Positions 14,745-22,791 of a stretch of DNA of 64,000 nucleotides are shown piece by piece (the first letter of the stretch is position 1; every line of letters starts with the position of its first letter). This DNA is from Cypionkella sinensis. Lineage in GTDB: Bacteria; Pseudomonadota; Alphaproteobacteria; Rhodobacterales; Rhodobacteraceae. The translations under genes and the position numbers were made by a program. Under the pieces are notes generated by a model. The model saw only the letters and a list, made by a program, of their open reading frames with translations. It did no database searches and had not been told where the DNA came from. The stretch spans positions 1,364,001 to 1,428,000 of the forward strand of contig NZ_JBHRTO010000001.1 in NCBI RefSeq assembly GCF_042646385.1. The letters run 5' to 3'.

Positions 14745-15509
14745 CTAGTTGATCAACGTCGGCTTTACCGTATGCGTCACATTCGAGGGCAGAACCCCCA
14801 AGCGCCGCGCCAGTTCGGTGTAGACATCGGCCAAGGGCCCCGGTTCGGGGATCGGCTGGCCGTCGCCGCGATCAACCAGACCGCGCAAATCCCACAGCCG
14901 GCAGCTATCCGGGCTGATCTCGTCGGCGACGATCAGGCGCATGTAATCGCCTTCCCAGATCCGGCCCACCTCGATGCGGAAATCGGCCAGACGGATGCCC
15001 ACGCCCAGCATAACGCCAGACATGAAATCATTCACCCGCAATGCCAGCGCGATGATGTCATCGAGATCCTGCTGGGTGGCCCAGCCGAAGGCGACGATAT
15101 GTTCCTCGGCGACCATCGGCAGCGACAGCCGATCATCCTTCAGATAGTATTCGACAATCGGGCGCGGCAGCGGCGTGCCCTCGGGGATGCCCAATCGCGC
15201 CGAAATCTCGCCCGCGGCAAAGTTGCGCACCACGACTTCCAGCGGGATGATCTCGGCCATCCGCACCAGCTGCTCGCGCATGTTCACCCGGCGGATGAAA
15301 TGCGTCGGCACCCCGATGGCATTCAGCCCAGCCATGAAGAATTCCGACAGACGATTGTTCAGCACTCCCTTGCCCTCGACCGCTGCAGGCGTTGCCTCGG
15401 CGGCGGTGGGCGCGGAATCGTCCTTGAAATACTGGATCAGAGTGCCCGGTTCCGGCCCTTCGTAAAGGATCTTCGCCTTGCCCTCGTAAACCTTCTTCCT
15501 GCGCGCCAT
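14745..15509 (-). CDS. purC: SAICAR synthetase PurC
   Basis: This is a 254-residue phosphoribosylaminoimidazole-succinocarboxamide synthase, joining CAIR and aspartate with ATP in de novo purine synthesis. It begins MARRKKVYEGKAKILYEGPEPG and contains LIVADEISPDSCRLWD and EVVVRNFAAGE, both diagnostic. Length fits the alphaproteobacterial form. GGAG precedes the ATG at 15509. It is the first gene of the pur group on this strand and is divergent from the ATPase zeta-subunit gene, an arrangement common in alphaproteobacteria. Confidence 0.98.
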   Translation of the reverse strand: MARRKKVYEGKAKILYEGPEPGTLIQYFKDDSAPTAAEATPAAVEGKGVLNNRLSEFFMAGLNAIGVPTHFIRRVNMREQLVRMAEIIPLEVVVRNFAAGEISARLGIPEGTPLPRPIVEYYLKDDRLSLPMVAEEHIVAFGWATQQDLDDIIALALRVNDFMSGVMLGVGIRLADFRIEVGRIWEGDYMRLIVADEISPDSCRLWDLRGLVDRGDGQPIPEPGPLADVYTELARRLGVLPSNVTHTVKPTLIN

Positions 15510-15714
15510 GGATGCTCCGATACCAATAGGAAACGGGGGCGGCCCAGCCACCCCTGCCCTTTTTCCGAGCCTATATGCGATGCGCCCGCTGGGGGCAAGG
15601 CTTGGGCATTGGGCAGAGCCATAGCGCCCCAGCGGGGGAATGGCTTTTTATCTTGAACGGCGGGCGCGGGATGGGCATATGGAGGGTAACTTTCCATGAC
15701 CCAGAGGGCCAGCC

Positions 15715-16029
15715 ATGACCACATTCGACGACCGCGAAAACGCTTTTGAATCGAAATACGCCCATGATGCCGAAATGCAGTTTCGCGCCGAGGCACGCCG
15801 CAACAAGCTGACCGGGCTTTGGGCTGCGGGCCTGTTGGGCAAAACCGGCGATGCGGCGGCGGAATACGCCATGTCGGTGGTCAATGCCGATTTCGAAGAA
15901 GCCGGTATCGAGGATGTGGTGCGCAAGGTCGCGGGCGATCTGGGCAGCCTGTCCAGCCCGGATGCGGTGCGCGCCAAGATGGCCGAGCTGCTGCCGGTCG
16001 CCAAAGCCGAGTTGATGAACGAATTCTGA
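15715..16029 (+). CDS. F1-ATPase zeta inhibitor subunit (DUF1476)
   Basis: This 104-residue protein, starting MTTFDDRENAFESKYAHDAE and continuing EARRNKLTGLWAAGLLGKTG, matches the zeta subunit first described in Paracoccus denitrificans. In that family the N-terminal helix enters the F1 catalytic interface and blocks ATP hydrolysis while allowing synthesis. The inhibitory N-terminal region is intact here. It is divergent from purC, as in many alphaproteobacteria. A hairpin and T-run follow at 16060. No atp genes lie in the window. Confidence 0.93.
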   Translation: MTTFDDRENAFESKYAHDAEMQFRAEARRNKLTGLWAAGLLGKTGDAAAEYAMSVVNADFEEAGIEDVVRKVAGDLGSLSSPDAVRAKMAELLPVAKAELMNEF

Positions 16030-16059
16030 TCGCCTTCGCGCAAGCGTGCGATCACATCA

Positions 16060-16090
16060 GGGCCGCTGCCAGATCGGGCGCGGCCCTTTT
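16060..16090 (+). terminator. intrinsic terminator after the zeta-subunit gene
   Basis: GGGCCGC (16060-16066) pairs with GCGGCCC (16080-16086) and is followed by TTTT. It lies 30 bases beyond the stop codon of the zeta-subunit gene and separates it from the methyltransferase gene. Confidence 0.75.
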
Positions 16091-16178
16091 GGTTTCGCGA
16101 ACATGCGCCGCGCCGCATAGTGTTATGCGGATTATGGATTTGCCTCGCCCTGCCCTGCGTGGCACATACAGGCTCAAA

Positions 16179-16207
16179 GTGAAGTTCACCTGAACCGTGA
16201 AATTCAC
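16179..16207. promoter_or_regulatory. tandem palindromic operator upstream of the homocysteine methyltransferase gene
   Basis: Two near-identical 11-bp palindromes, GTGAAGTTCAC (16179-16189) and GTGAAATTCAC (16197-16207), are spaced 18 bp start to start and end 28 bp before the preferred ATG. This is a strong operator-like arrangement. Methionine-cycle genes in Proteobacteria are known targets of ArsR-family SAM/SAH-sensing regulators (SahR, SamR), which are reasonable candidate binders, but the motif match has not been checked. Confidence 0.65.
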
Positions 16208-16235
16208 GTTTCTGGAACGAATGAACGAGGATCGC

Positions 16236-17252
16236 ATGGCCCAAGACGCGCTTTCAAAACTGCTTGCCAGCCGGGATTGGCTGATGGCCGATGGGGCCAC
16301 CGGCACCAATCTGTTCAACATGGGCCTGTCCTCGGGCGAGCCGCCAGAGTTCTGGAACACCGACAAGCCGGACAATATCCGCACGCTCTATCGCAATGCG
16401 GTCAATGCCGGATCGGACATTTTCCTGACCAACACCTTTGGCGGCAACGCCAGCCGTTTGAAGCTGCACGGCGCGCAAGGCCGGGTGCGCGAGTTGAACC
16501 GGGTGGGTGCCGCCTTGGGTCGTGAGATTGCCGATGCCTCGGGGCGTGTGGTGGTGGTTGCGGGCTCGGTCGGGCCGACGGGTGAGATTTTCGAGCCGAT
16601 GGGCACGCTCACCCACCGCGCGGCGGTTGAGATGTTTCACGAGCAGGCCGAAGGGCTGAAAGAAGGCGGCGCGGATGTGTTGTGGGTGGAAACCATTTCC
16701 GCCCCCGAGGAATATGCGGCGGCGGCAGAGGCGGCGGCTTTGGCGGGCATGCCGTGGTGCGGCACGATGAGTTTTGATACCGCAGGCCGCACGATGATGG
16801 GCACCACTTCGGCGGCGATGGCGGAGATGGTCGAGAAGCTGGCCAATCCGCCGATCGCGTTTGGCGCGAATTGCGGTGTTGGGGCCTCGGATCTGATGCG
16901 CACGGTGTTGGGCTTTGCGGCAACAGGCTCACACCGTCCGCTGATCGCCAAGGGCAATGCCGGGATTCCGAAATATCACGATGGCCATATCCATTACGAC
17001 GGCACGCCGGAACTGATGGGCGAATATGCCGTGCTGGCGCGCGACGCCGGTGTGCGGATCATTGGGGGATGCTGTGGCACCATGCCGGAACATCTGAAAG
17101 CGATGCGCGCCGCGCTGGAGAACACACCGAAAGGCCCGGTGCCCTCGCCAGAGGACATCACCGCCAAGCTGGGCGCGTTTTCCTCGGCTTCGGATGGCAC
17201 CGGCGATACCTCGGGCGATCCCAAGCGCGAGCGGCGCGGGCGGCGCGGCTGA
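16236..17252 (+). CDS. bmt: homocysteine S-methyltransferase, Bmt-like (split methionine synthase component)
   Basis: This 338-residue protein is a cobalamin-independent-looking homocysteine S-methyltransferase barrel. The zinc/homocysteine-binding cysteines lie in ANCGVGASD and GGCCGTMPEH, the latter diagnostic, and the N-terminus has DGATGTNLF. It is closest to the alphaproteobacterial betaine-homocysteine methyltransferase Bmt and to the homocysteine domain of MetH. Because a free-standing corrinoid protein and a DUF1638 gene follow within 2.5 kb, it may act as the homocysteine half of a split methionine synthase. The ATG at 16236 has GAGG six bases upstream; ATG at 16221 is an alternative. 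The last 25 residues are charged low complexity (SDGTGDTSGDPKRERRGRRG). Confidence 0.88.
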   Translation: MAQDALSKLLASRDWLMADGATGTNLFNMGLSSGEPPEFWNTDKPDNIRTLYRNAVNAGSDIFLTNTFGGNASRLKLHGAQGRVRELNRVGAALGREIADASGRVVVVAGSVGPTGEIFEPMGTLTHRAAVEMFHEQAEGLKEGGADVLWVETISAPEEYAAAAEAAALAGMPWCGTMSFDTAGRTMMGTTSAAMAEMVEKLANPPIAFGANCGVGASDLMRTVLGFAATGSHRPLIAKGNAGIPKYHDGHIHYDGTPELMGEYAVLARDAGVRIIGGCCGTMPEHLKAMRAALENTPKGPVPSPEDITAKLGAFSSASDGTGDTSGDPKRERRGRRG

Positions 17253-17260
17253 TATGATGC

Positions 17261-17325
17261 GGGGCGCTTGAGCCAAGCGCCCCGGAATTTACCCAATTCC
17301 GGCACGATTTCTGATGCAGAAATCG
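17261..17325. terminator. hairpin cluster between convergent genes
   Basis: Three hairpins follow one another between the convergent genes ending at 17252 (+) and 17343 (-): GGGGCGCTT/AAGCGCCCC (17261-17283), GGAATT/AATTCC followed by GGC (17284-17303), and CGATTTCT/AGAAATCG followed by GCT (17305-17325). The last two modules recur, in reverse order, at 20186-20229. Together they probably form a bidirectional terminator. Confidence 0.65.
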
Positions 17326-17342
17326 GCTCCCTGCGCGGGCGT

Positions 17343-18428
17343 TCAGAACAAGGTCAACTGATCGCCCGGCCTTGCCGGCACCGCGAACAGATCGCAGCGC
17401 ATCGCCGGCAGTTTCACCGACAGGCCCAGCCGATCCACCGCTACGCGAAACCGGCGCGCCAGCAGATCTGCCCAAGGGCCCTCTCCCCGCATCCTTTTGC
17501 CAAAAGCCGGGTCGTAATCCATACCGCCATGCAATGCACGCACCCGCCCCATCACCTTGGCGGCCCGGTCTGGCACATGTTCGGCCAGCCACTCCTGAAA
17601 CAGCCCCGACACCTCGCGCGGCAGTCGCAACGAGATATAGCTGGCCGCCGTAGCGCCCGCCTCGCGCGCGGCTTGCAGGATCGGTTCCAACTCGTGATCG
17701 GTCAGGCCGGGAATCACCGGCGACACCATCGCGCGCACCGGGATCCCCGCCTCGGCCAGCCGCGCGATGGTCTGCAAGCGGCGCTTGGGGGCCGCCACCC
17801 GAGGCTCCATCCGCCGCGACAGATCGGCGTCCAGCGTCGTCACCGATACGCCCACCCGACACAGGCCCTGCGCCGCCATATCCGCCAGCAGATCCATGTC
17901 GCGCTCAATCAGCGTGCCCTTGGTGGTGATCGCCACCGGATGTTTGAACGCCCGCAGCACCTCTAACACCTCGCGCATCACGCGATATTCGGCCTCGATC
18001 GGTTGATAGGGGTCGGTGTTGGTGCCCAAAGCCATCACCGCCACCCGATACGATTTCGCGCGTAACTCACGCTCCAGCACAACACCGATACCAGGGCGGG
18101 CGATCAGTTTGGTTTCAAAATCCAATCCGGGCGACAGGTTCAGAAAGGCATGGCTGGGCCGCGCGAAGCAATAGATGCAGCCATGTTCGCAGCCGCGATA
18201 GGGGTTGATCGCGCGATCAAACGGCAGGTCGGGCGAGCGGTTGTAGCTGATCGCCGAACGTGGTGCTTCTGTGCGGACCTCAGTGCGCAAAACCCGCTCT
18301 TCCGGGGGCTCCCAGCCATCCTCGAACGCCAGCCGCGTGGCCGCCTCAAACCGCCCCACCGCATTGCCCAACGCGCCGCGCCCGCGTGGGCGCACCCCTG
18401 GCATGATTGTGCTGTCCGGCTTGTCCAT
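17343..18428 (-). CDS. PA0069-type radical SAM protein
   Basis: This 361-residue radical SAM enzyme has its [4Fe-4S] cysteines in CEHGCIYC (CxxxCxxC), followed by ARPSHAFLNLSPGLDFETKL. That block identifies the PA0069 family, related in arrangement to spore photoproduct lyase-like proteins (COG1533). The barrel motif VMALGTNTDPYQPIE and the ITTKG strand also match. The biochemical reaction of the family is not established. It is transcribed against the two methionine genes that flank it, so it is probably an independent unit. The start at 18428 lies in a divergent promoter region shared with the corrinoid protein gene. Confidence 0.9.
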   Translation of the reverse strand: MDKPDSTIMPGVRPRGRGALGNAVGRFEAATRLAFEDGWEPPEERVLRTEVRTEAPRSAISYNRSPDLPFDRAINPYRGCEHGCIYCFARPSHAFLNLSPGLDFETKLIARPGIGVVLERELRAKSYRVAVMALGTNTDPYQPIEAEYRVMREVLEVLRAFKHPVAITTKGTLIERDMDLLADMAAQGLCRVGVSVTTLDADLSRRMEPRVAAPKRRLQTIARLAEAGIPVRAMVSPVIPGLTDHELEPILQAAREAGATAASYISLRLPREVSGLFQEWLAEHVPDRAAKVMGRVRALHGGMDYDPAFGKRMRGEGPWADLLARRFRVAVDRLGLSVKLPAMRCDLFAVPARPGDQLTLF

Positions 18429-18581
18429 CCAGCCAAACTAGAACAAAACAGCAACAATCCCAAGCGTTTTCTGCTTGCCGCGCGGCTTGAAGTCGGCTTT
18501 CTGTTGGCGCATGTCGCTATTCGCAAAGTGTCTTGCGGGCTTTGGCCCCATCACACTGTCAACCGCCCAAGGAGTTCCCAG

Positions 18582-19277
18582 ATGGCCGACGACGAAATCA
18601 TCCTCGCTGATCTTTCCGATGACGAACTTGTCCTGCAGATGCATGACGACCTTTACGATGGTCTGAAAGAAGAGATCGAGGATGGCGTCCACATCCTGAT
18701 CGAACGCGGCTGGGCCCCCTACGACGTGCTGACCAAGGCGCTTGTCGCTGGCATGACCATCGTGGGCGCAGACTTCCGCGATGGCATCCTGTTCGTGCCA
18801 GAGGTGCTGCTGGCTGCGAATGCGATGAAGGGCGGCATGTTCATTCTGAAGCCGCTGCTGATCGCAACCGGCGCGCCGCGTATGGGCAAAATGGTGATCG
18901 GCACCGTCAAAGGCGACATCCACGACATCGGCAAGAACCTTGTCGGCATGATGATGGAAGGCGCGGGCTTTGAGGTCAAAGACCTGGGCATCAACAACTC
19001 GGTCGAGAAATACCTTGAGGCGCTGGAATCCGAAAAGCCCGATATCCTTGGCATGTCGGCGCTGCTGACCACCACGATGCCATATATGAAAGTCGTGATC
19101 GACACGATGAAGGAAAAGGGCATGCGCGAGGAATACATCGTTCTGGTCGGCGGCGCGCCGTTGAACGAAGAATTCGGCAAGGCGATTGGCGCGGATGCCT
19201 ATTGCCGTGACGCCGCTGTGGCCGTGGAAACTGCCAAGGCCTTGGTGTTGCGCAAGCACAATCAGTTGAACGCCTGA
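18582..19277 (+). CDS. free-standing B12-binding (corrinoid) methyltransferase protein
   Basis: This 231-residue protein has a helical cap domain (about 1-90, DELVLQMHDDLYDGLKEEIEDGVHILIERGW) and a Rossmann-like cobalamin domain with the base-off ligand motif GDIHDIGKNLV (lower axial His), plus the SALLTTTM and GGAPLNEEFG segments. This equals the cobalamin module of MetH standing alone. It would shuttle a methyl group between a methyl donor enzyme and the homocysteine methyltransferase encoded at 16.2 kb. Such split methionine synthases were reported from mutant-fitness work in Phaeobacter. Start: ATG at 18582 with AAGGAG seven bases upstream. The frame stays open to 18150 but that extension is antisense to the radical SAM gene. 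Confidence 0.92.
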   Translation: MADDEIILADLSDDELVLQMHDDLYDGLKEEIEDGVHILIERGWAPYDVLTKALVAGMTIVGADFRDGILFVPEVLLAANAMKGGMFILKPLLIATGAPRMGKMVIGTVKGDIHDIGKNLVGMMMEGAGFEVKDLGINNSVEKYLEALESEKPDILGMSALLTTTMPYMKVVIDTMKEKGMREEYIVLVGGAPLNEEFGKAIGADAYCRDAAVAVETAKALVLRKHNQLNA

Positions 19278-19301
19278 TACGGCCTTCAGCGTGCGATGAC
19301 A

Positions 19302-19329
19302 GCCTCGGGGTCTTGCCCCGGGGCTTTTT
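19302..19329 (+). terminator. intrinsic terminator after the corrinoid gene
   Basis: GCCTCGGGG pairs with CCCCGGGGC (one G-T pair, five-base loop) and is followed by TTTTT at 19325-19329, 25 bases beyond the stop. It separates the corrinoid gene from the small membrane gene and DUF1638 gene, which are therefore probably transcribed separately or by read-through. Confidence 0.8.
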
Positions 19330-19395
19330 AGTTGCCACCTTAACGGGATAGCGGTGCGGGTGATCGGTCACGCGCCGCGACATAAGGAGGATGCC

Positions 19396-19551
19396 ATGCC
19401 GCTCCCAACCTTTCTGGCCCTGATCTTCGGGGTGATCCTTGCCGCCGGGGCGTCGATTGCGGTGGTGCAGGTGGCGGGGTTGTCACTTGCCTGGCTTGGG
19501 TTGTTCGCGCTCTGTCTGGCGCTGTTCGTGCGCACGCTGCGATGGCATTGA
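19396..19551 (+). CDS. small two-helix membrane protein
   Basis: This 51-residue protein is almost wholly hydrophobic, with two predicted membrane helices (about 5-22 and 25-45) and a basic tail RTLRWH. An excellent Shine-Dalgarno AAGGAGG lies five bases before the ATG, and the stop overlaps the DUF1638 start by 10 bases, so it is very likely a real, translationally coupled gene. I recognise no family. Its position between corrinoid and DUF1638 genes suggests a role tied to methyl-group metabolism, perhaps membrane anchoring, but that is only inference from position. Confidence 0.75.
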   Translation: MPLPTFLALIFGVILAAGASIAVVQVAGLSLAWLGLFALCLALFVRTLRWH

Positions 19552-20180
19552 TTTCTGACGAGATTCTGACGGCCGAGGGGCTGGCCCCCACGCATCAGGG
19601 CCGGGTATTGCTGATCGCCTGCGGCGCGCTGGCGCATGAGGTATTGGCGCTGAAGCGGGCGAATGGCTGGGATCATCTGGATCTGCAATGCCTGCCCGCC
19701 AATTTGCATCTTTATCCCGAGCGTATAACTGCCGCCGTCGAGAAAGCCGTTTTGGCGCAACGGGCGGATTACGCCGGTGTCTTCGTACTCTATGCCGATT
19801 GCGGCACGGGCGGGCTTTTGTTGGAAAAGTGCAAGGAATTGGGCGTCGAGATGATCGAGGGCCCGCATTGTTATTCGTTTTTTGAAGGCAATGCCGCCTT
19901 TGCCGCACACCCTGATGAGTTCACCGCGTTTTATCTGACCGATTTTCTGGTGCGGCAGTTCGATGCCTTTGTCTGGCGCCCGATGGGTTTGGACAAACAT
20001 CCGCAACTGCGCGACATGTATTTCGGCAATTATACCAAGCTGGTGTATCAGGCGCAAACCAATGATCCCAGCTTAGATGCCAAGGCCGAAGATTGCGCGC
20101 GGCGGTTGGGGCTGGCTTACGAGCGGCGCTTTACCGGCTATGGCGATTTGACTGGCGTGATGGCAAAGGCCGCAGGCTAA
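19542..20180 (+). CDS. DUF1638 domain protein
   Basis: This 212-residue protein begins MALISDEILTAEGLAP and has the DUF1638 blocks VLLIACGALAHEV, VFVLYADCGTGG and GPHCYSFFEG, with conserved Cys and His residues that could bind metal or a corrinoid. DUF1638 genes are commonly found near corrinoid methyltransferases in alphaproteobacteria and archaea; the molecular function is not known to me. Here it lies 265 bases after the corrinoid gene and overlaps the small membrane gene. A hairpin pair closes the unit before convergent recN. Confidence 0.88.
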   Translation: MALISDEILTAEGLAPTHQGRVLLIACGALAHEVLALKRANGWDHLDLQCLPANLHLYPERITAAVEKAVLAQRADYAGVFVLYADCGTGGLLLEKCKELGVEMIEGPHCYSFFEGNAAFAAHPDEFTAFYLTDFLVRQFDAFVWRPMGLDKHPQLRDMYFGNYTKLVYQAQTNDPSLDAKAEDCARRLGLAYERRFTGYGDLTGVMAKAAG

Positions 20181-20185
20181 GGGCA

Positions 20186-20229
20186 ATTTCTACGCAGAAA
20201 TCGGCTACGGAATGCACGCGCATTCCGGC
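20186..20229. terminator. double hairpin between DUF1638 gene and recN
   Basis: ATTTCT/AGAAAT around ACGC (20186-20201), followed by CGGCT, then GGAATGC/GCATTCC (20209-20226) followed by GGC. The same two modules occur in the opposite order at 17284-17325. It lies between genes converging from 20180 (+) and 20248 (-) and probably works as a bidirectional terminator. Confidence 0.6.
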
Positions 20230-20247
20230 TTGGCGGCGGCGCTCGGC

Positions 20248-21885
20248 TTACTCCAACAACGCACGGGCAGCGTCGCGGGCTGCTTCGGTAACACGGTCCC
20301 CCGCCAGCATCCGGGCGATTTCCTCAATGCGGGCGTCGGGTTCCAACGCCAGCACGGTCGACAGGGTCTGACCCTTGCTGACGCGCTTTTCTACCCGCCA
20401 ATGATGATTGCCCAAAGCCGCAACCTGCGGGCTGTGGGTGACGACCAGCACCTGCGCCGTGCTGGACAGGGCTTTCAGGCGGCGCCCCACCGCATCCGCA
20501 GTAGCGCCACCTACGCCGCGGTCAATCTCGTCGAAGATCATCGTCAGGCCAGGGGTGTTGGCGGTCAGGCAGACCTTCAGCGCCAACAGGAAACGTGAAA
20601 GCTCGCCCCCCGAAGCGATCTTGTTTAGCGCCCCCGCGGGCGCGCCGGGGTTGGTGGCAACGGTGAATTGCACCGCATCCATGCCGTCGGGGCCGGGATC
20701 ACCAGCGCTGATCTCTGTGCTGAACACGGCGCGTTCCATCTTGAGGGGTGCGAGTTCGGCAGCCATGGCGCGGTCCAGCCGGGTGGCGGCGGCTTTGCGA
20801 GCTTTCGTCAGCGCCATCGCTTCGCGCTGATAGCCGAGTTCCGCCTCGGCCACAGCCTTTTCCAGCTTGGCAAGACCCGCAGCACCGCCGTCAATCGCCG
20901 CCAGCCGCGCGCGGGCATTTTCGGCGAAATTGCCCAGATCATCCGCCAGCACGCCATGTTTGCGCGCCAGCGCGCGGATCGCGAACAGGCGTTCCTCCAA
21001 CGCTTCCAGATCGCCGGGGCGAAAATCGAGGCCGCGCAGGCAGGATTCGATGCCATCCTGCGCCTCGCCCAACTCGACCAAAGCGCGGCCCAAGGCGGCA
21101 AGGGCAGCATCAAGCCGGCCCTCGGCACGGTCTGAGGCAGCTTCCAGCCAGCGCAGGGCATCGCTGATCGCGCCCTCGGCCCCCTCGCCCAAAGCGGAAT
21201 GCGCGCGTTGCACATCGGTGCGGATGCGCTCGGCCCCCTGCATGGCGCGGCGGCGGGCGTCGAGGCTGGCCTCTTCGCCCGCTTCCGGGTTCAGCTTGTC
21301 CAACTCGGTCACGGCATGACGCAGGAAGTCTTCCTCGACCTGCGCGCGTTCCAGCGCAGAGCGGGCACTGGCCAAAGCCTCGCGCGCTTGTGCTTGCGCG
21401 CGCCAGGCGCTGCGGGCGGCGCTGACATCCAAGCCTGCGAAGGCATCCAGCAGGCTGCGGTGGCCACGCGGGTTCAAAAGACCACGGTCGTCGTTCTGGC
21501 CGTGCAATTCGACCAGCGTATCGGACAGCGCGCGCAGCACATCGCCGGACACCCGGCGATCATTGACAAAGGCGGTCTTGCGGCCATCAGCGGTATTCAC
21601 CCGGCGCAGGATCAAATCTTCGGGGTGGTCAAACCCTGCCTCGGCCAGCACGGCGCGGGCGGCATGGCCTGCGGGCAGGTCAAACTCGGCCACCACCTCG
21701 CCCTGTGCCGCGCCAGCGCGGACAAGTTCGGCCCTGCCCCGCCAGCCCAGCACAAAGCCCAAGGCATCGAGCAAGATCGACTTGCCCGCCCCAGTTTCGC
21801 CGGTCAGCACATTCAGGCCGGGGGCAAATTCAAGCGTCAGCCGATCAATGATCAGCACATCGCGGATATCAAGACTGCGCAGCAT
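20248..21885 (-). CDS. recN: DNA repair protein RecN
   Basis: This 545-residue SMC-like ATPase acts in double-strand break repair. The Walker A motif GETGAGKSILLDAL lies near residue 32, and the C-terminal half has the ABC-type signature ASGGELSRFLLALK, Walker B MIFDEIDRGVGG, and the H-loop TH in VLVVTHSPQVAAL. The middle (about 155-365) is coiled coil, Ala- and Glu-rich. It is slightly shorter than the E. coli protein, as usual in this group. It follows bamD by 51 bases on the same strand and may share its transcript with lpxC and bamD. Confidence 0.97.
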   Translation of the reverse strand: MLRSLDIRDVLIIDRLTLEFAPGLNVLTGETGAGKSILLDALGFVLGWRGRAELVRAGAAQGEVVAEFDLPAGHAARAVLAEAGFDHPEDLILRRVNTADGRKTAFVNDRRVSGDVLRALSDTLVELHGQNDDRGLLNPRGHRSLLDAFAGLDVSAARSAWRAQAQAREALASARSALERAQVEEDFLRHAVTELDKLNPEAGEEASLDARRRAMQGAERIRTDVQRAHSALGEGAEGAISDALRWLEAASDRAEGRLDAALAALGRALVELGEAQDGIESCLRGLDFRPGDLEALEERLFAIRALARKHGVLADDLGNFAENARARLAAIDGGAAGLAKLEKAVAEAELGYQREAMALTKARKAAATRLDRAMAAELAPLKMERAVFSTEISAGDPGPDGMDAVQFTVATNPGAPAGALNKIASGGELSRFLLALKVCLTANTPGLTMIFDEIDRGVGGATADAVGRRLKALSSTAQVLVVTHSPQVAALGNHHWRVEKRVSKGQTLSTVLALEPDARIEEIARMLAGDRVTEAARDAARALLE

Positions 21886-21936
21886 ATCCCGCCCCGACCT
21901 GCTGCTGCCTTGGCCCCGCGCCGCAGCGCAGGGGGC

Positions 21937-22791
21937 TCACAGCCATTCGCCCTTGATCGTCTGCCGATAAATCTGCGACAGCCAGCTTGTGCCCTTGGCT
22001 TCTGGCGACAGGCCCTGCTTTTTCAACAGATTGAAGGCATCCTGATAGAACGGCGAGGATTGATAGTTATAGCCCAGGATCGCGCCAGCCGTCTGCGCCT
22101 CATTCGTCAGACCAAGGGCAAGATAGGCTTCGACCAGACGCTCCAGTGCCTCAGCGGTGTGAGTCGTGGTCTGGAAATCCTGCACCACAGAACGGAAGCG
22201 GTTGATCGCCGCCGTATAGTTGCCGCGCTTGAGGTAATAACGCCCGATTTCCATATCCTTGGCGGCCAAGTGATCGAACGCCAGATCGAACTTCAGCGTT
22301 GCCGATTTGGCATATTCGCTGTCGGGATATTCCTCGATCACCACGCGCAGGGCTTGCAGGGCCTGATAGGTCAGGCCCTGATCGCGGCCAACCTCGTCAA
22401 CCTGATCATAATAGGACAAAGCCAGCAGATAAGACGCATACGCCGCATCTTCATCACCGGGATAGAAATCAAGATAGCGCTGCGCCGCGACGCGGGCTTC
22501 TTCATATTTCTTGTTCTTGTGCTGGGTAAACGCCTGCATGATCAACGCGCGCTTCGCCCATTCGGAATAGGGATACAGCCGCTCGACCGCTTCGAAATCT
22601 GCAAGCGCGTCTTCGTTCTTGCCGCGCTTCACCTGCAGGGCCAATTCGCCACGCTTGTAAAGTTGTTCAGCCGTCAGGCTGTCTAACGCCGCAGTATCGT
22701 TTTGCTTTTTCTGTGAACAGGCGGCCAAACCGGCCACAAGCACCACCATACCCAGCATCCGCAGAGCTTTGCCCGACTGTCCGCCTGCCAT
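21937..22791 (-). CDS. bamD: outer membrane assembly lipoprotein BamD
   Basis: This 284-residue lipoprotein has a signal peptide ending in the lipobox GLAAC (Cys25 acylated), then five TPR-type repeats including AEQLYKRGELALQ, AVERLYPYSEWAKRALIMQAF and ARVAAQRYLDFYPGDEDAAYASY. These match BamD (YfiO), an essential part of the BAM complex that folds outer membrane beta-barrels. The C-terminus is basic and Trp-rich. It sits between lpxC and recN, the usual order in Rhodobacterales. A start a few codons later is possible, since several Met residues precede the hydrophobic core. Confidence 0.95.
   Translation of the reverse strand: MAGGQSGKALRMLGMVVLVAGLAACSQKKQNDTAALDSLTAEQLYKRGELALQVKRGKNEDALADFEAVERLYPYSEWAKRALIMQAFTQHKNKKYEEARVAAQRYLDFYPGDEDAAYASYLLALSYYDQVDEVGRDQGLTYQALQALRVVIEEYPDSEYAKSATLKFDLAFDHLAAKDMEIGRYYLKRGNYTAAINRFRSVVQDFQTTTHTAEALERLVEAYLALGLTNEAQTAGAILGYNYQSSPFYQDAFNLLKKQGLSPEAKGTSWLSQIYRQTIKGEWL

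Noticed and set aside
16100..16235. A SAM or SAH riboswitch before the homocysteine methyltransferase gene
   Set aside because: Only a simple CCGCATA/TATGCGG hairpin is present; no riboswitch core is recognisable, while tandem DNA palindromes better explain regulation.
18150..18581. Extension of the corrinoid protein frame upstream
   Set aside because: Antisense to the radical SAM gene; the ATG at 18582 has a strong ribosome site and the family N-terminus.
21199..22686. A 495-codon frame opposite recN and bamD
   Set aside because: Crosses the boundary of two well-supported genes on the other strand.
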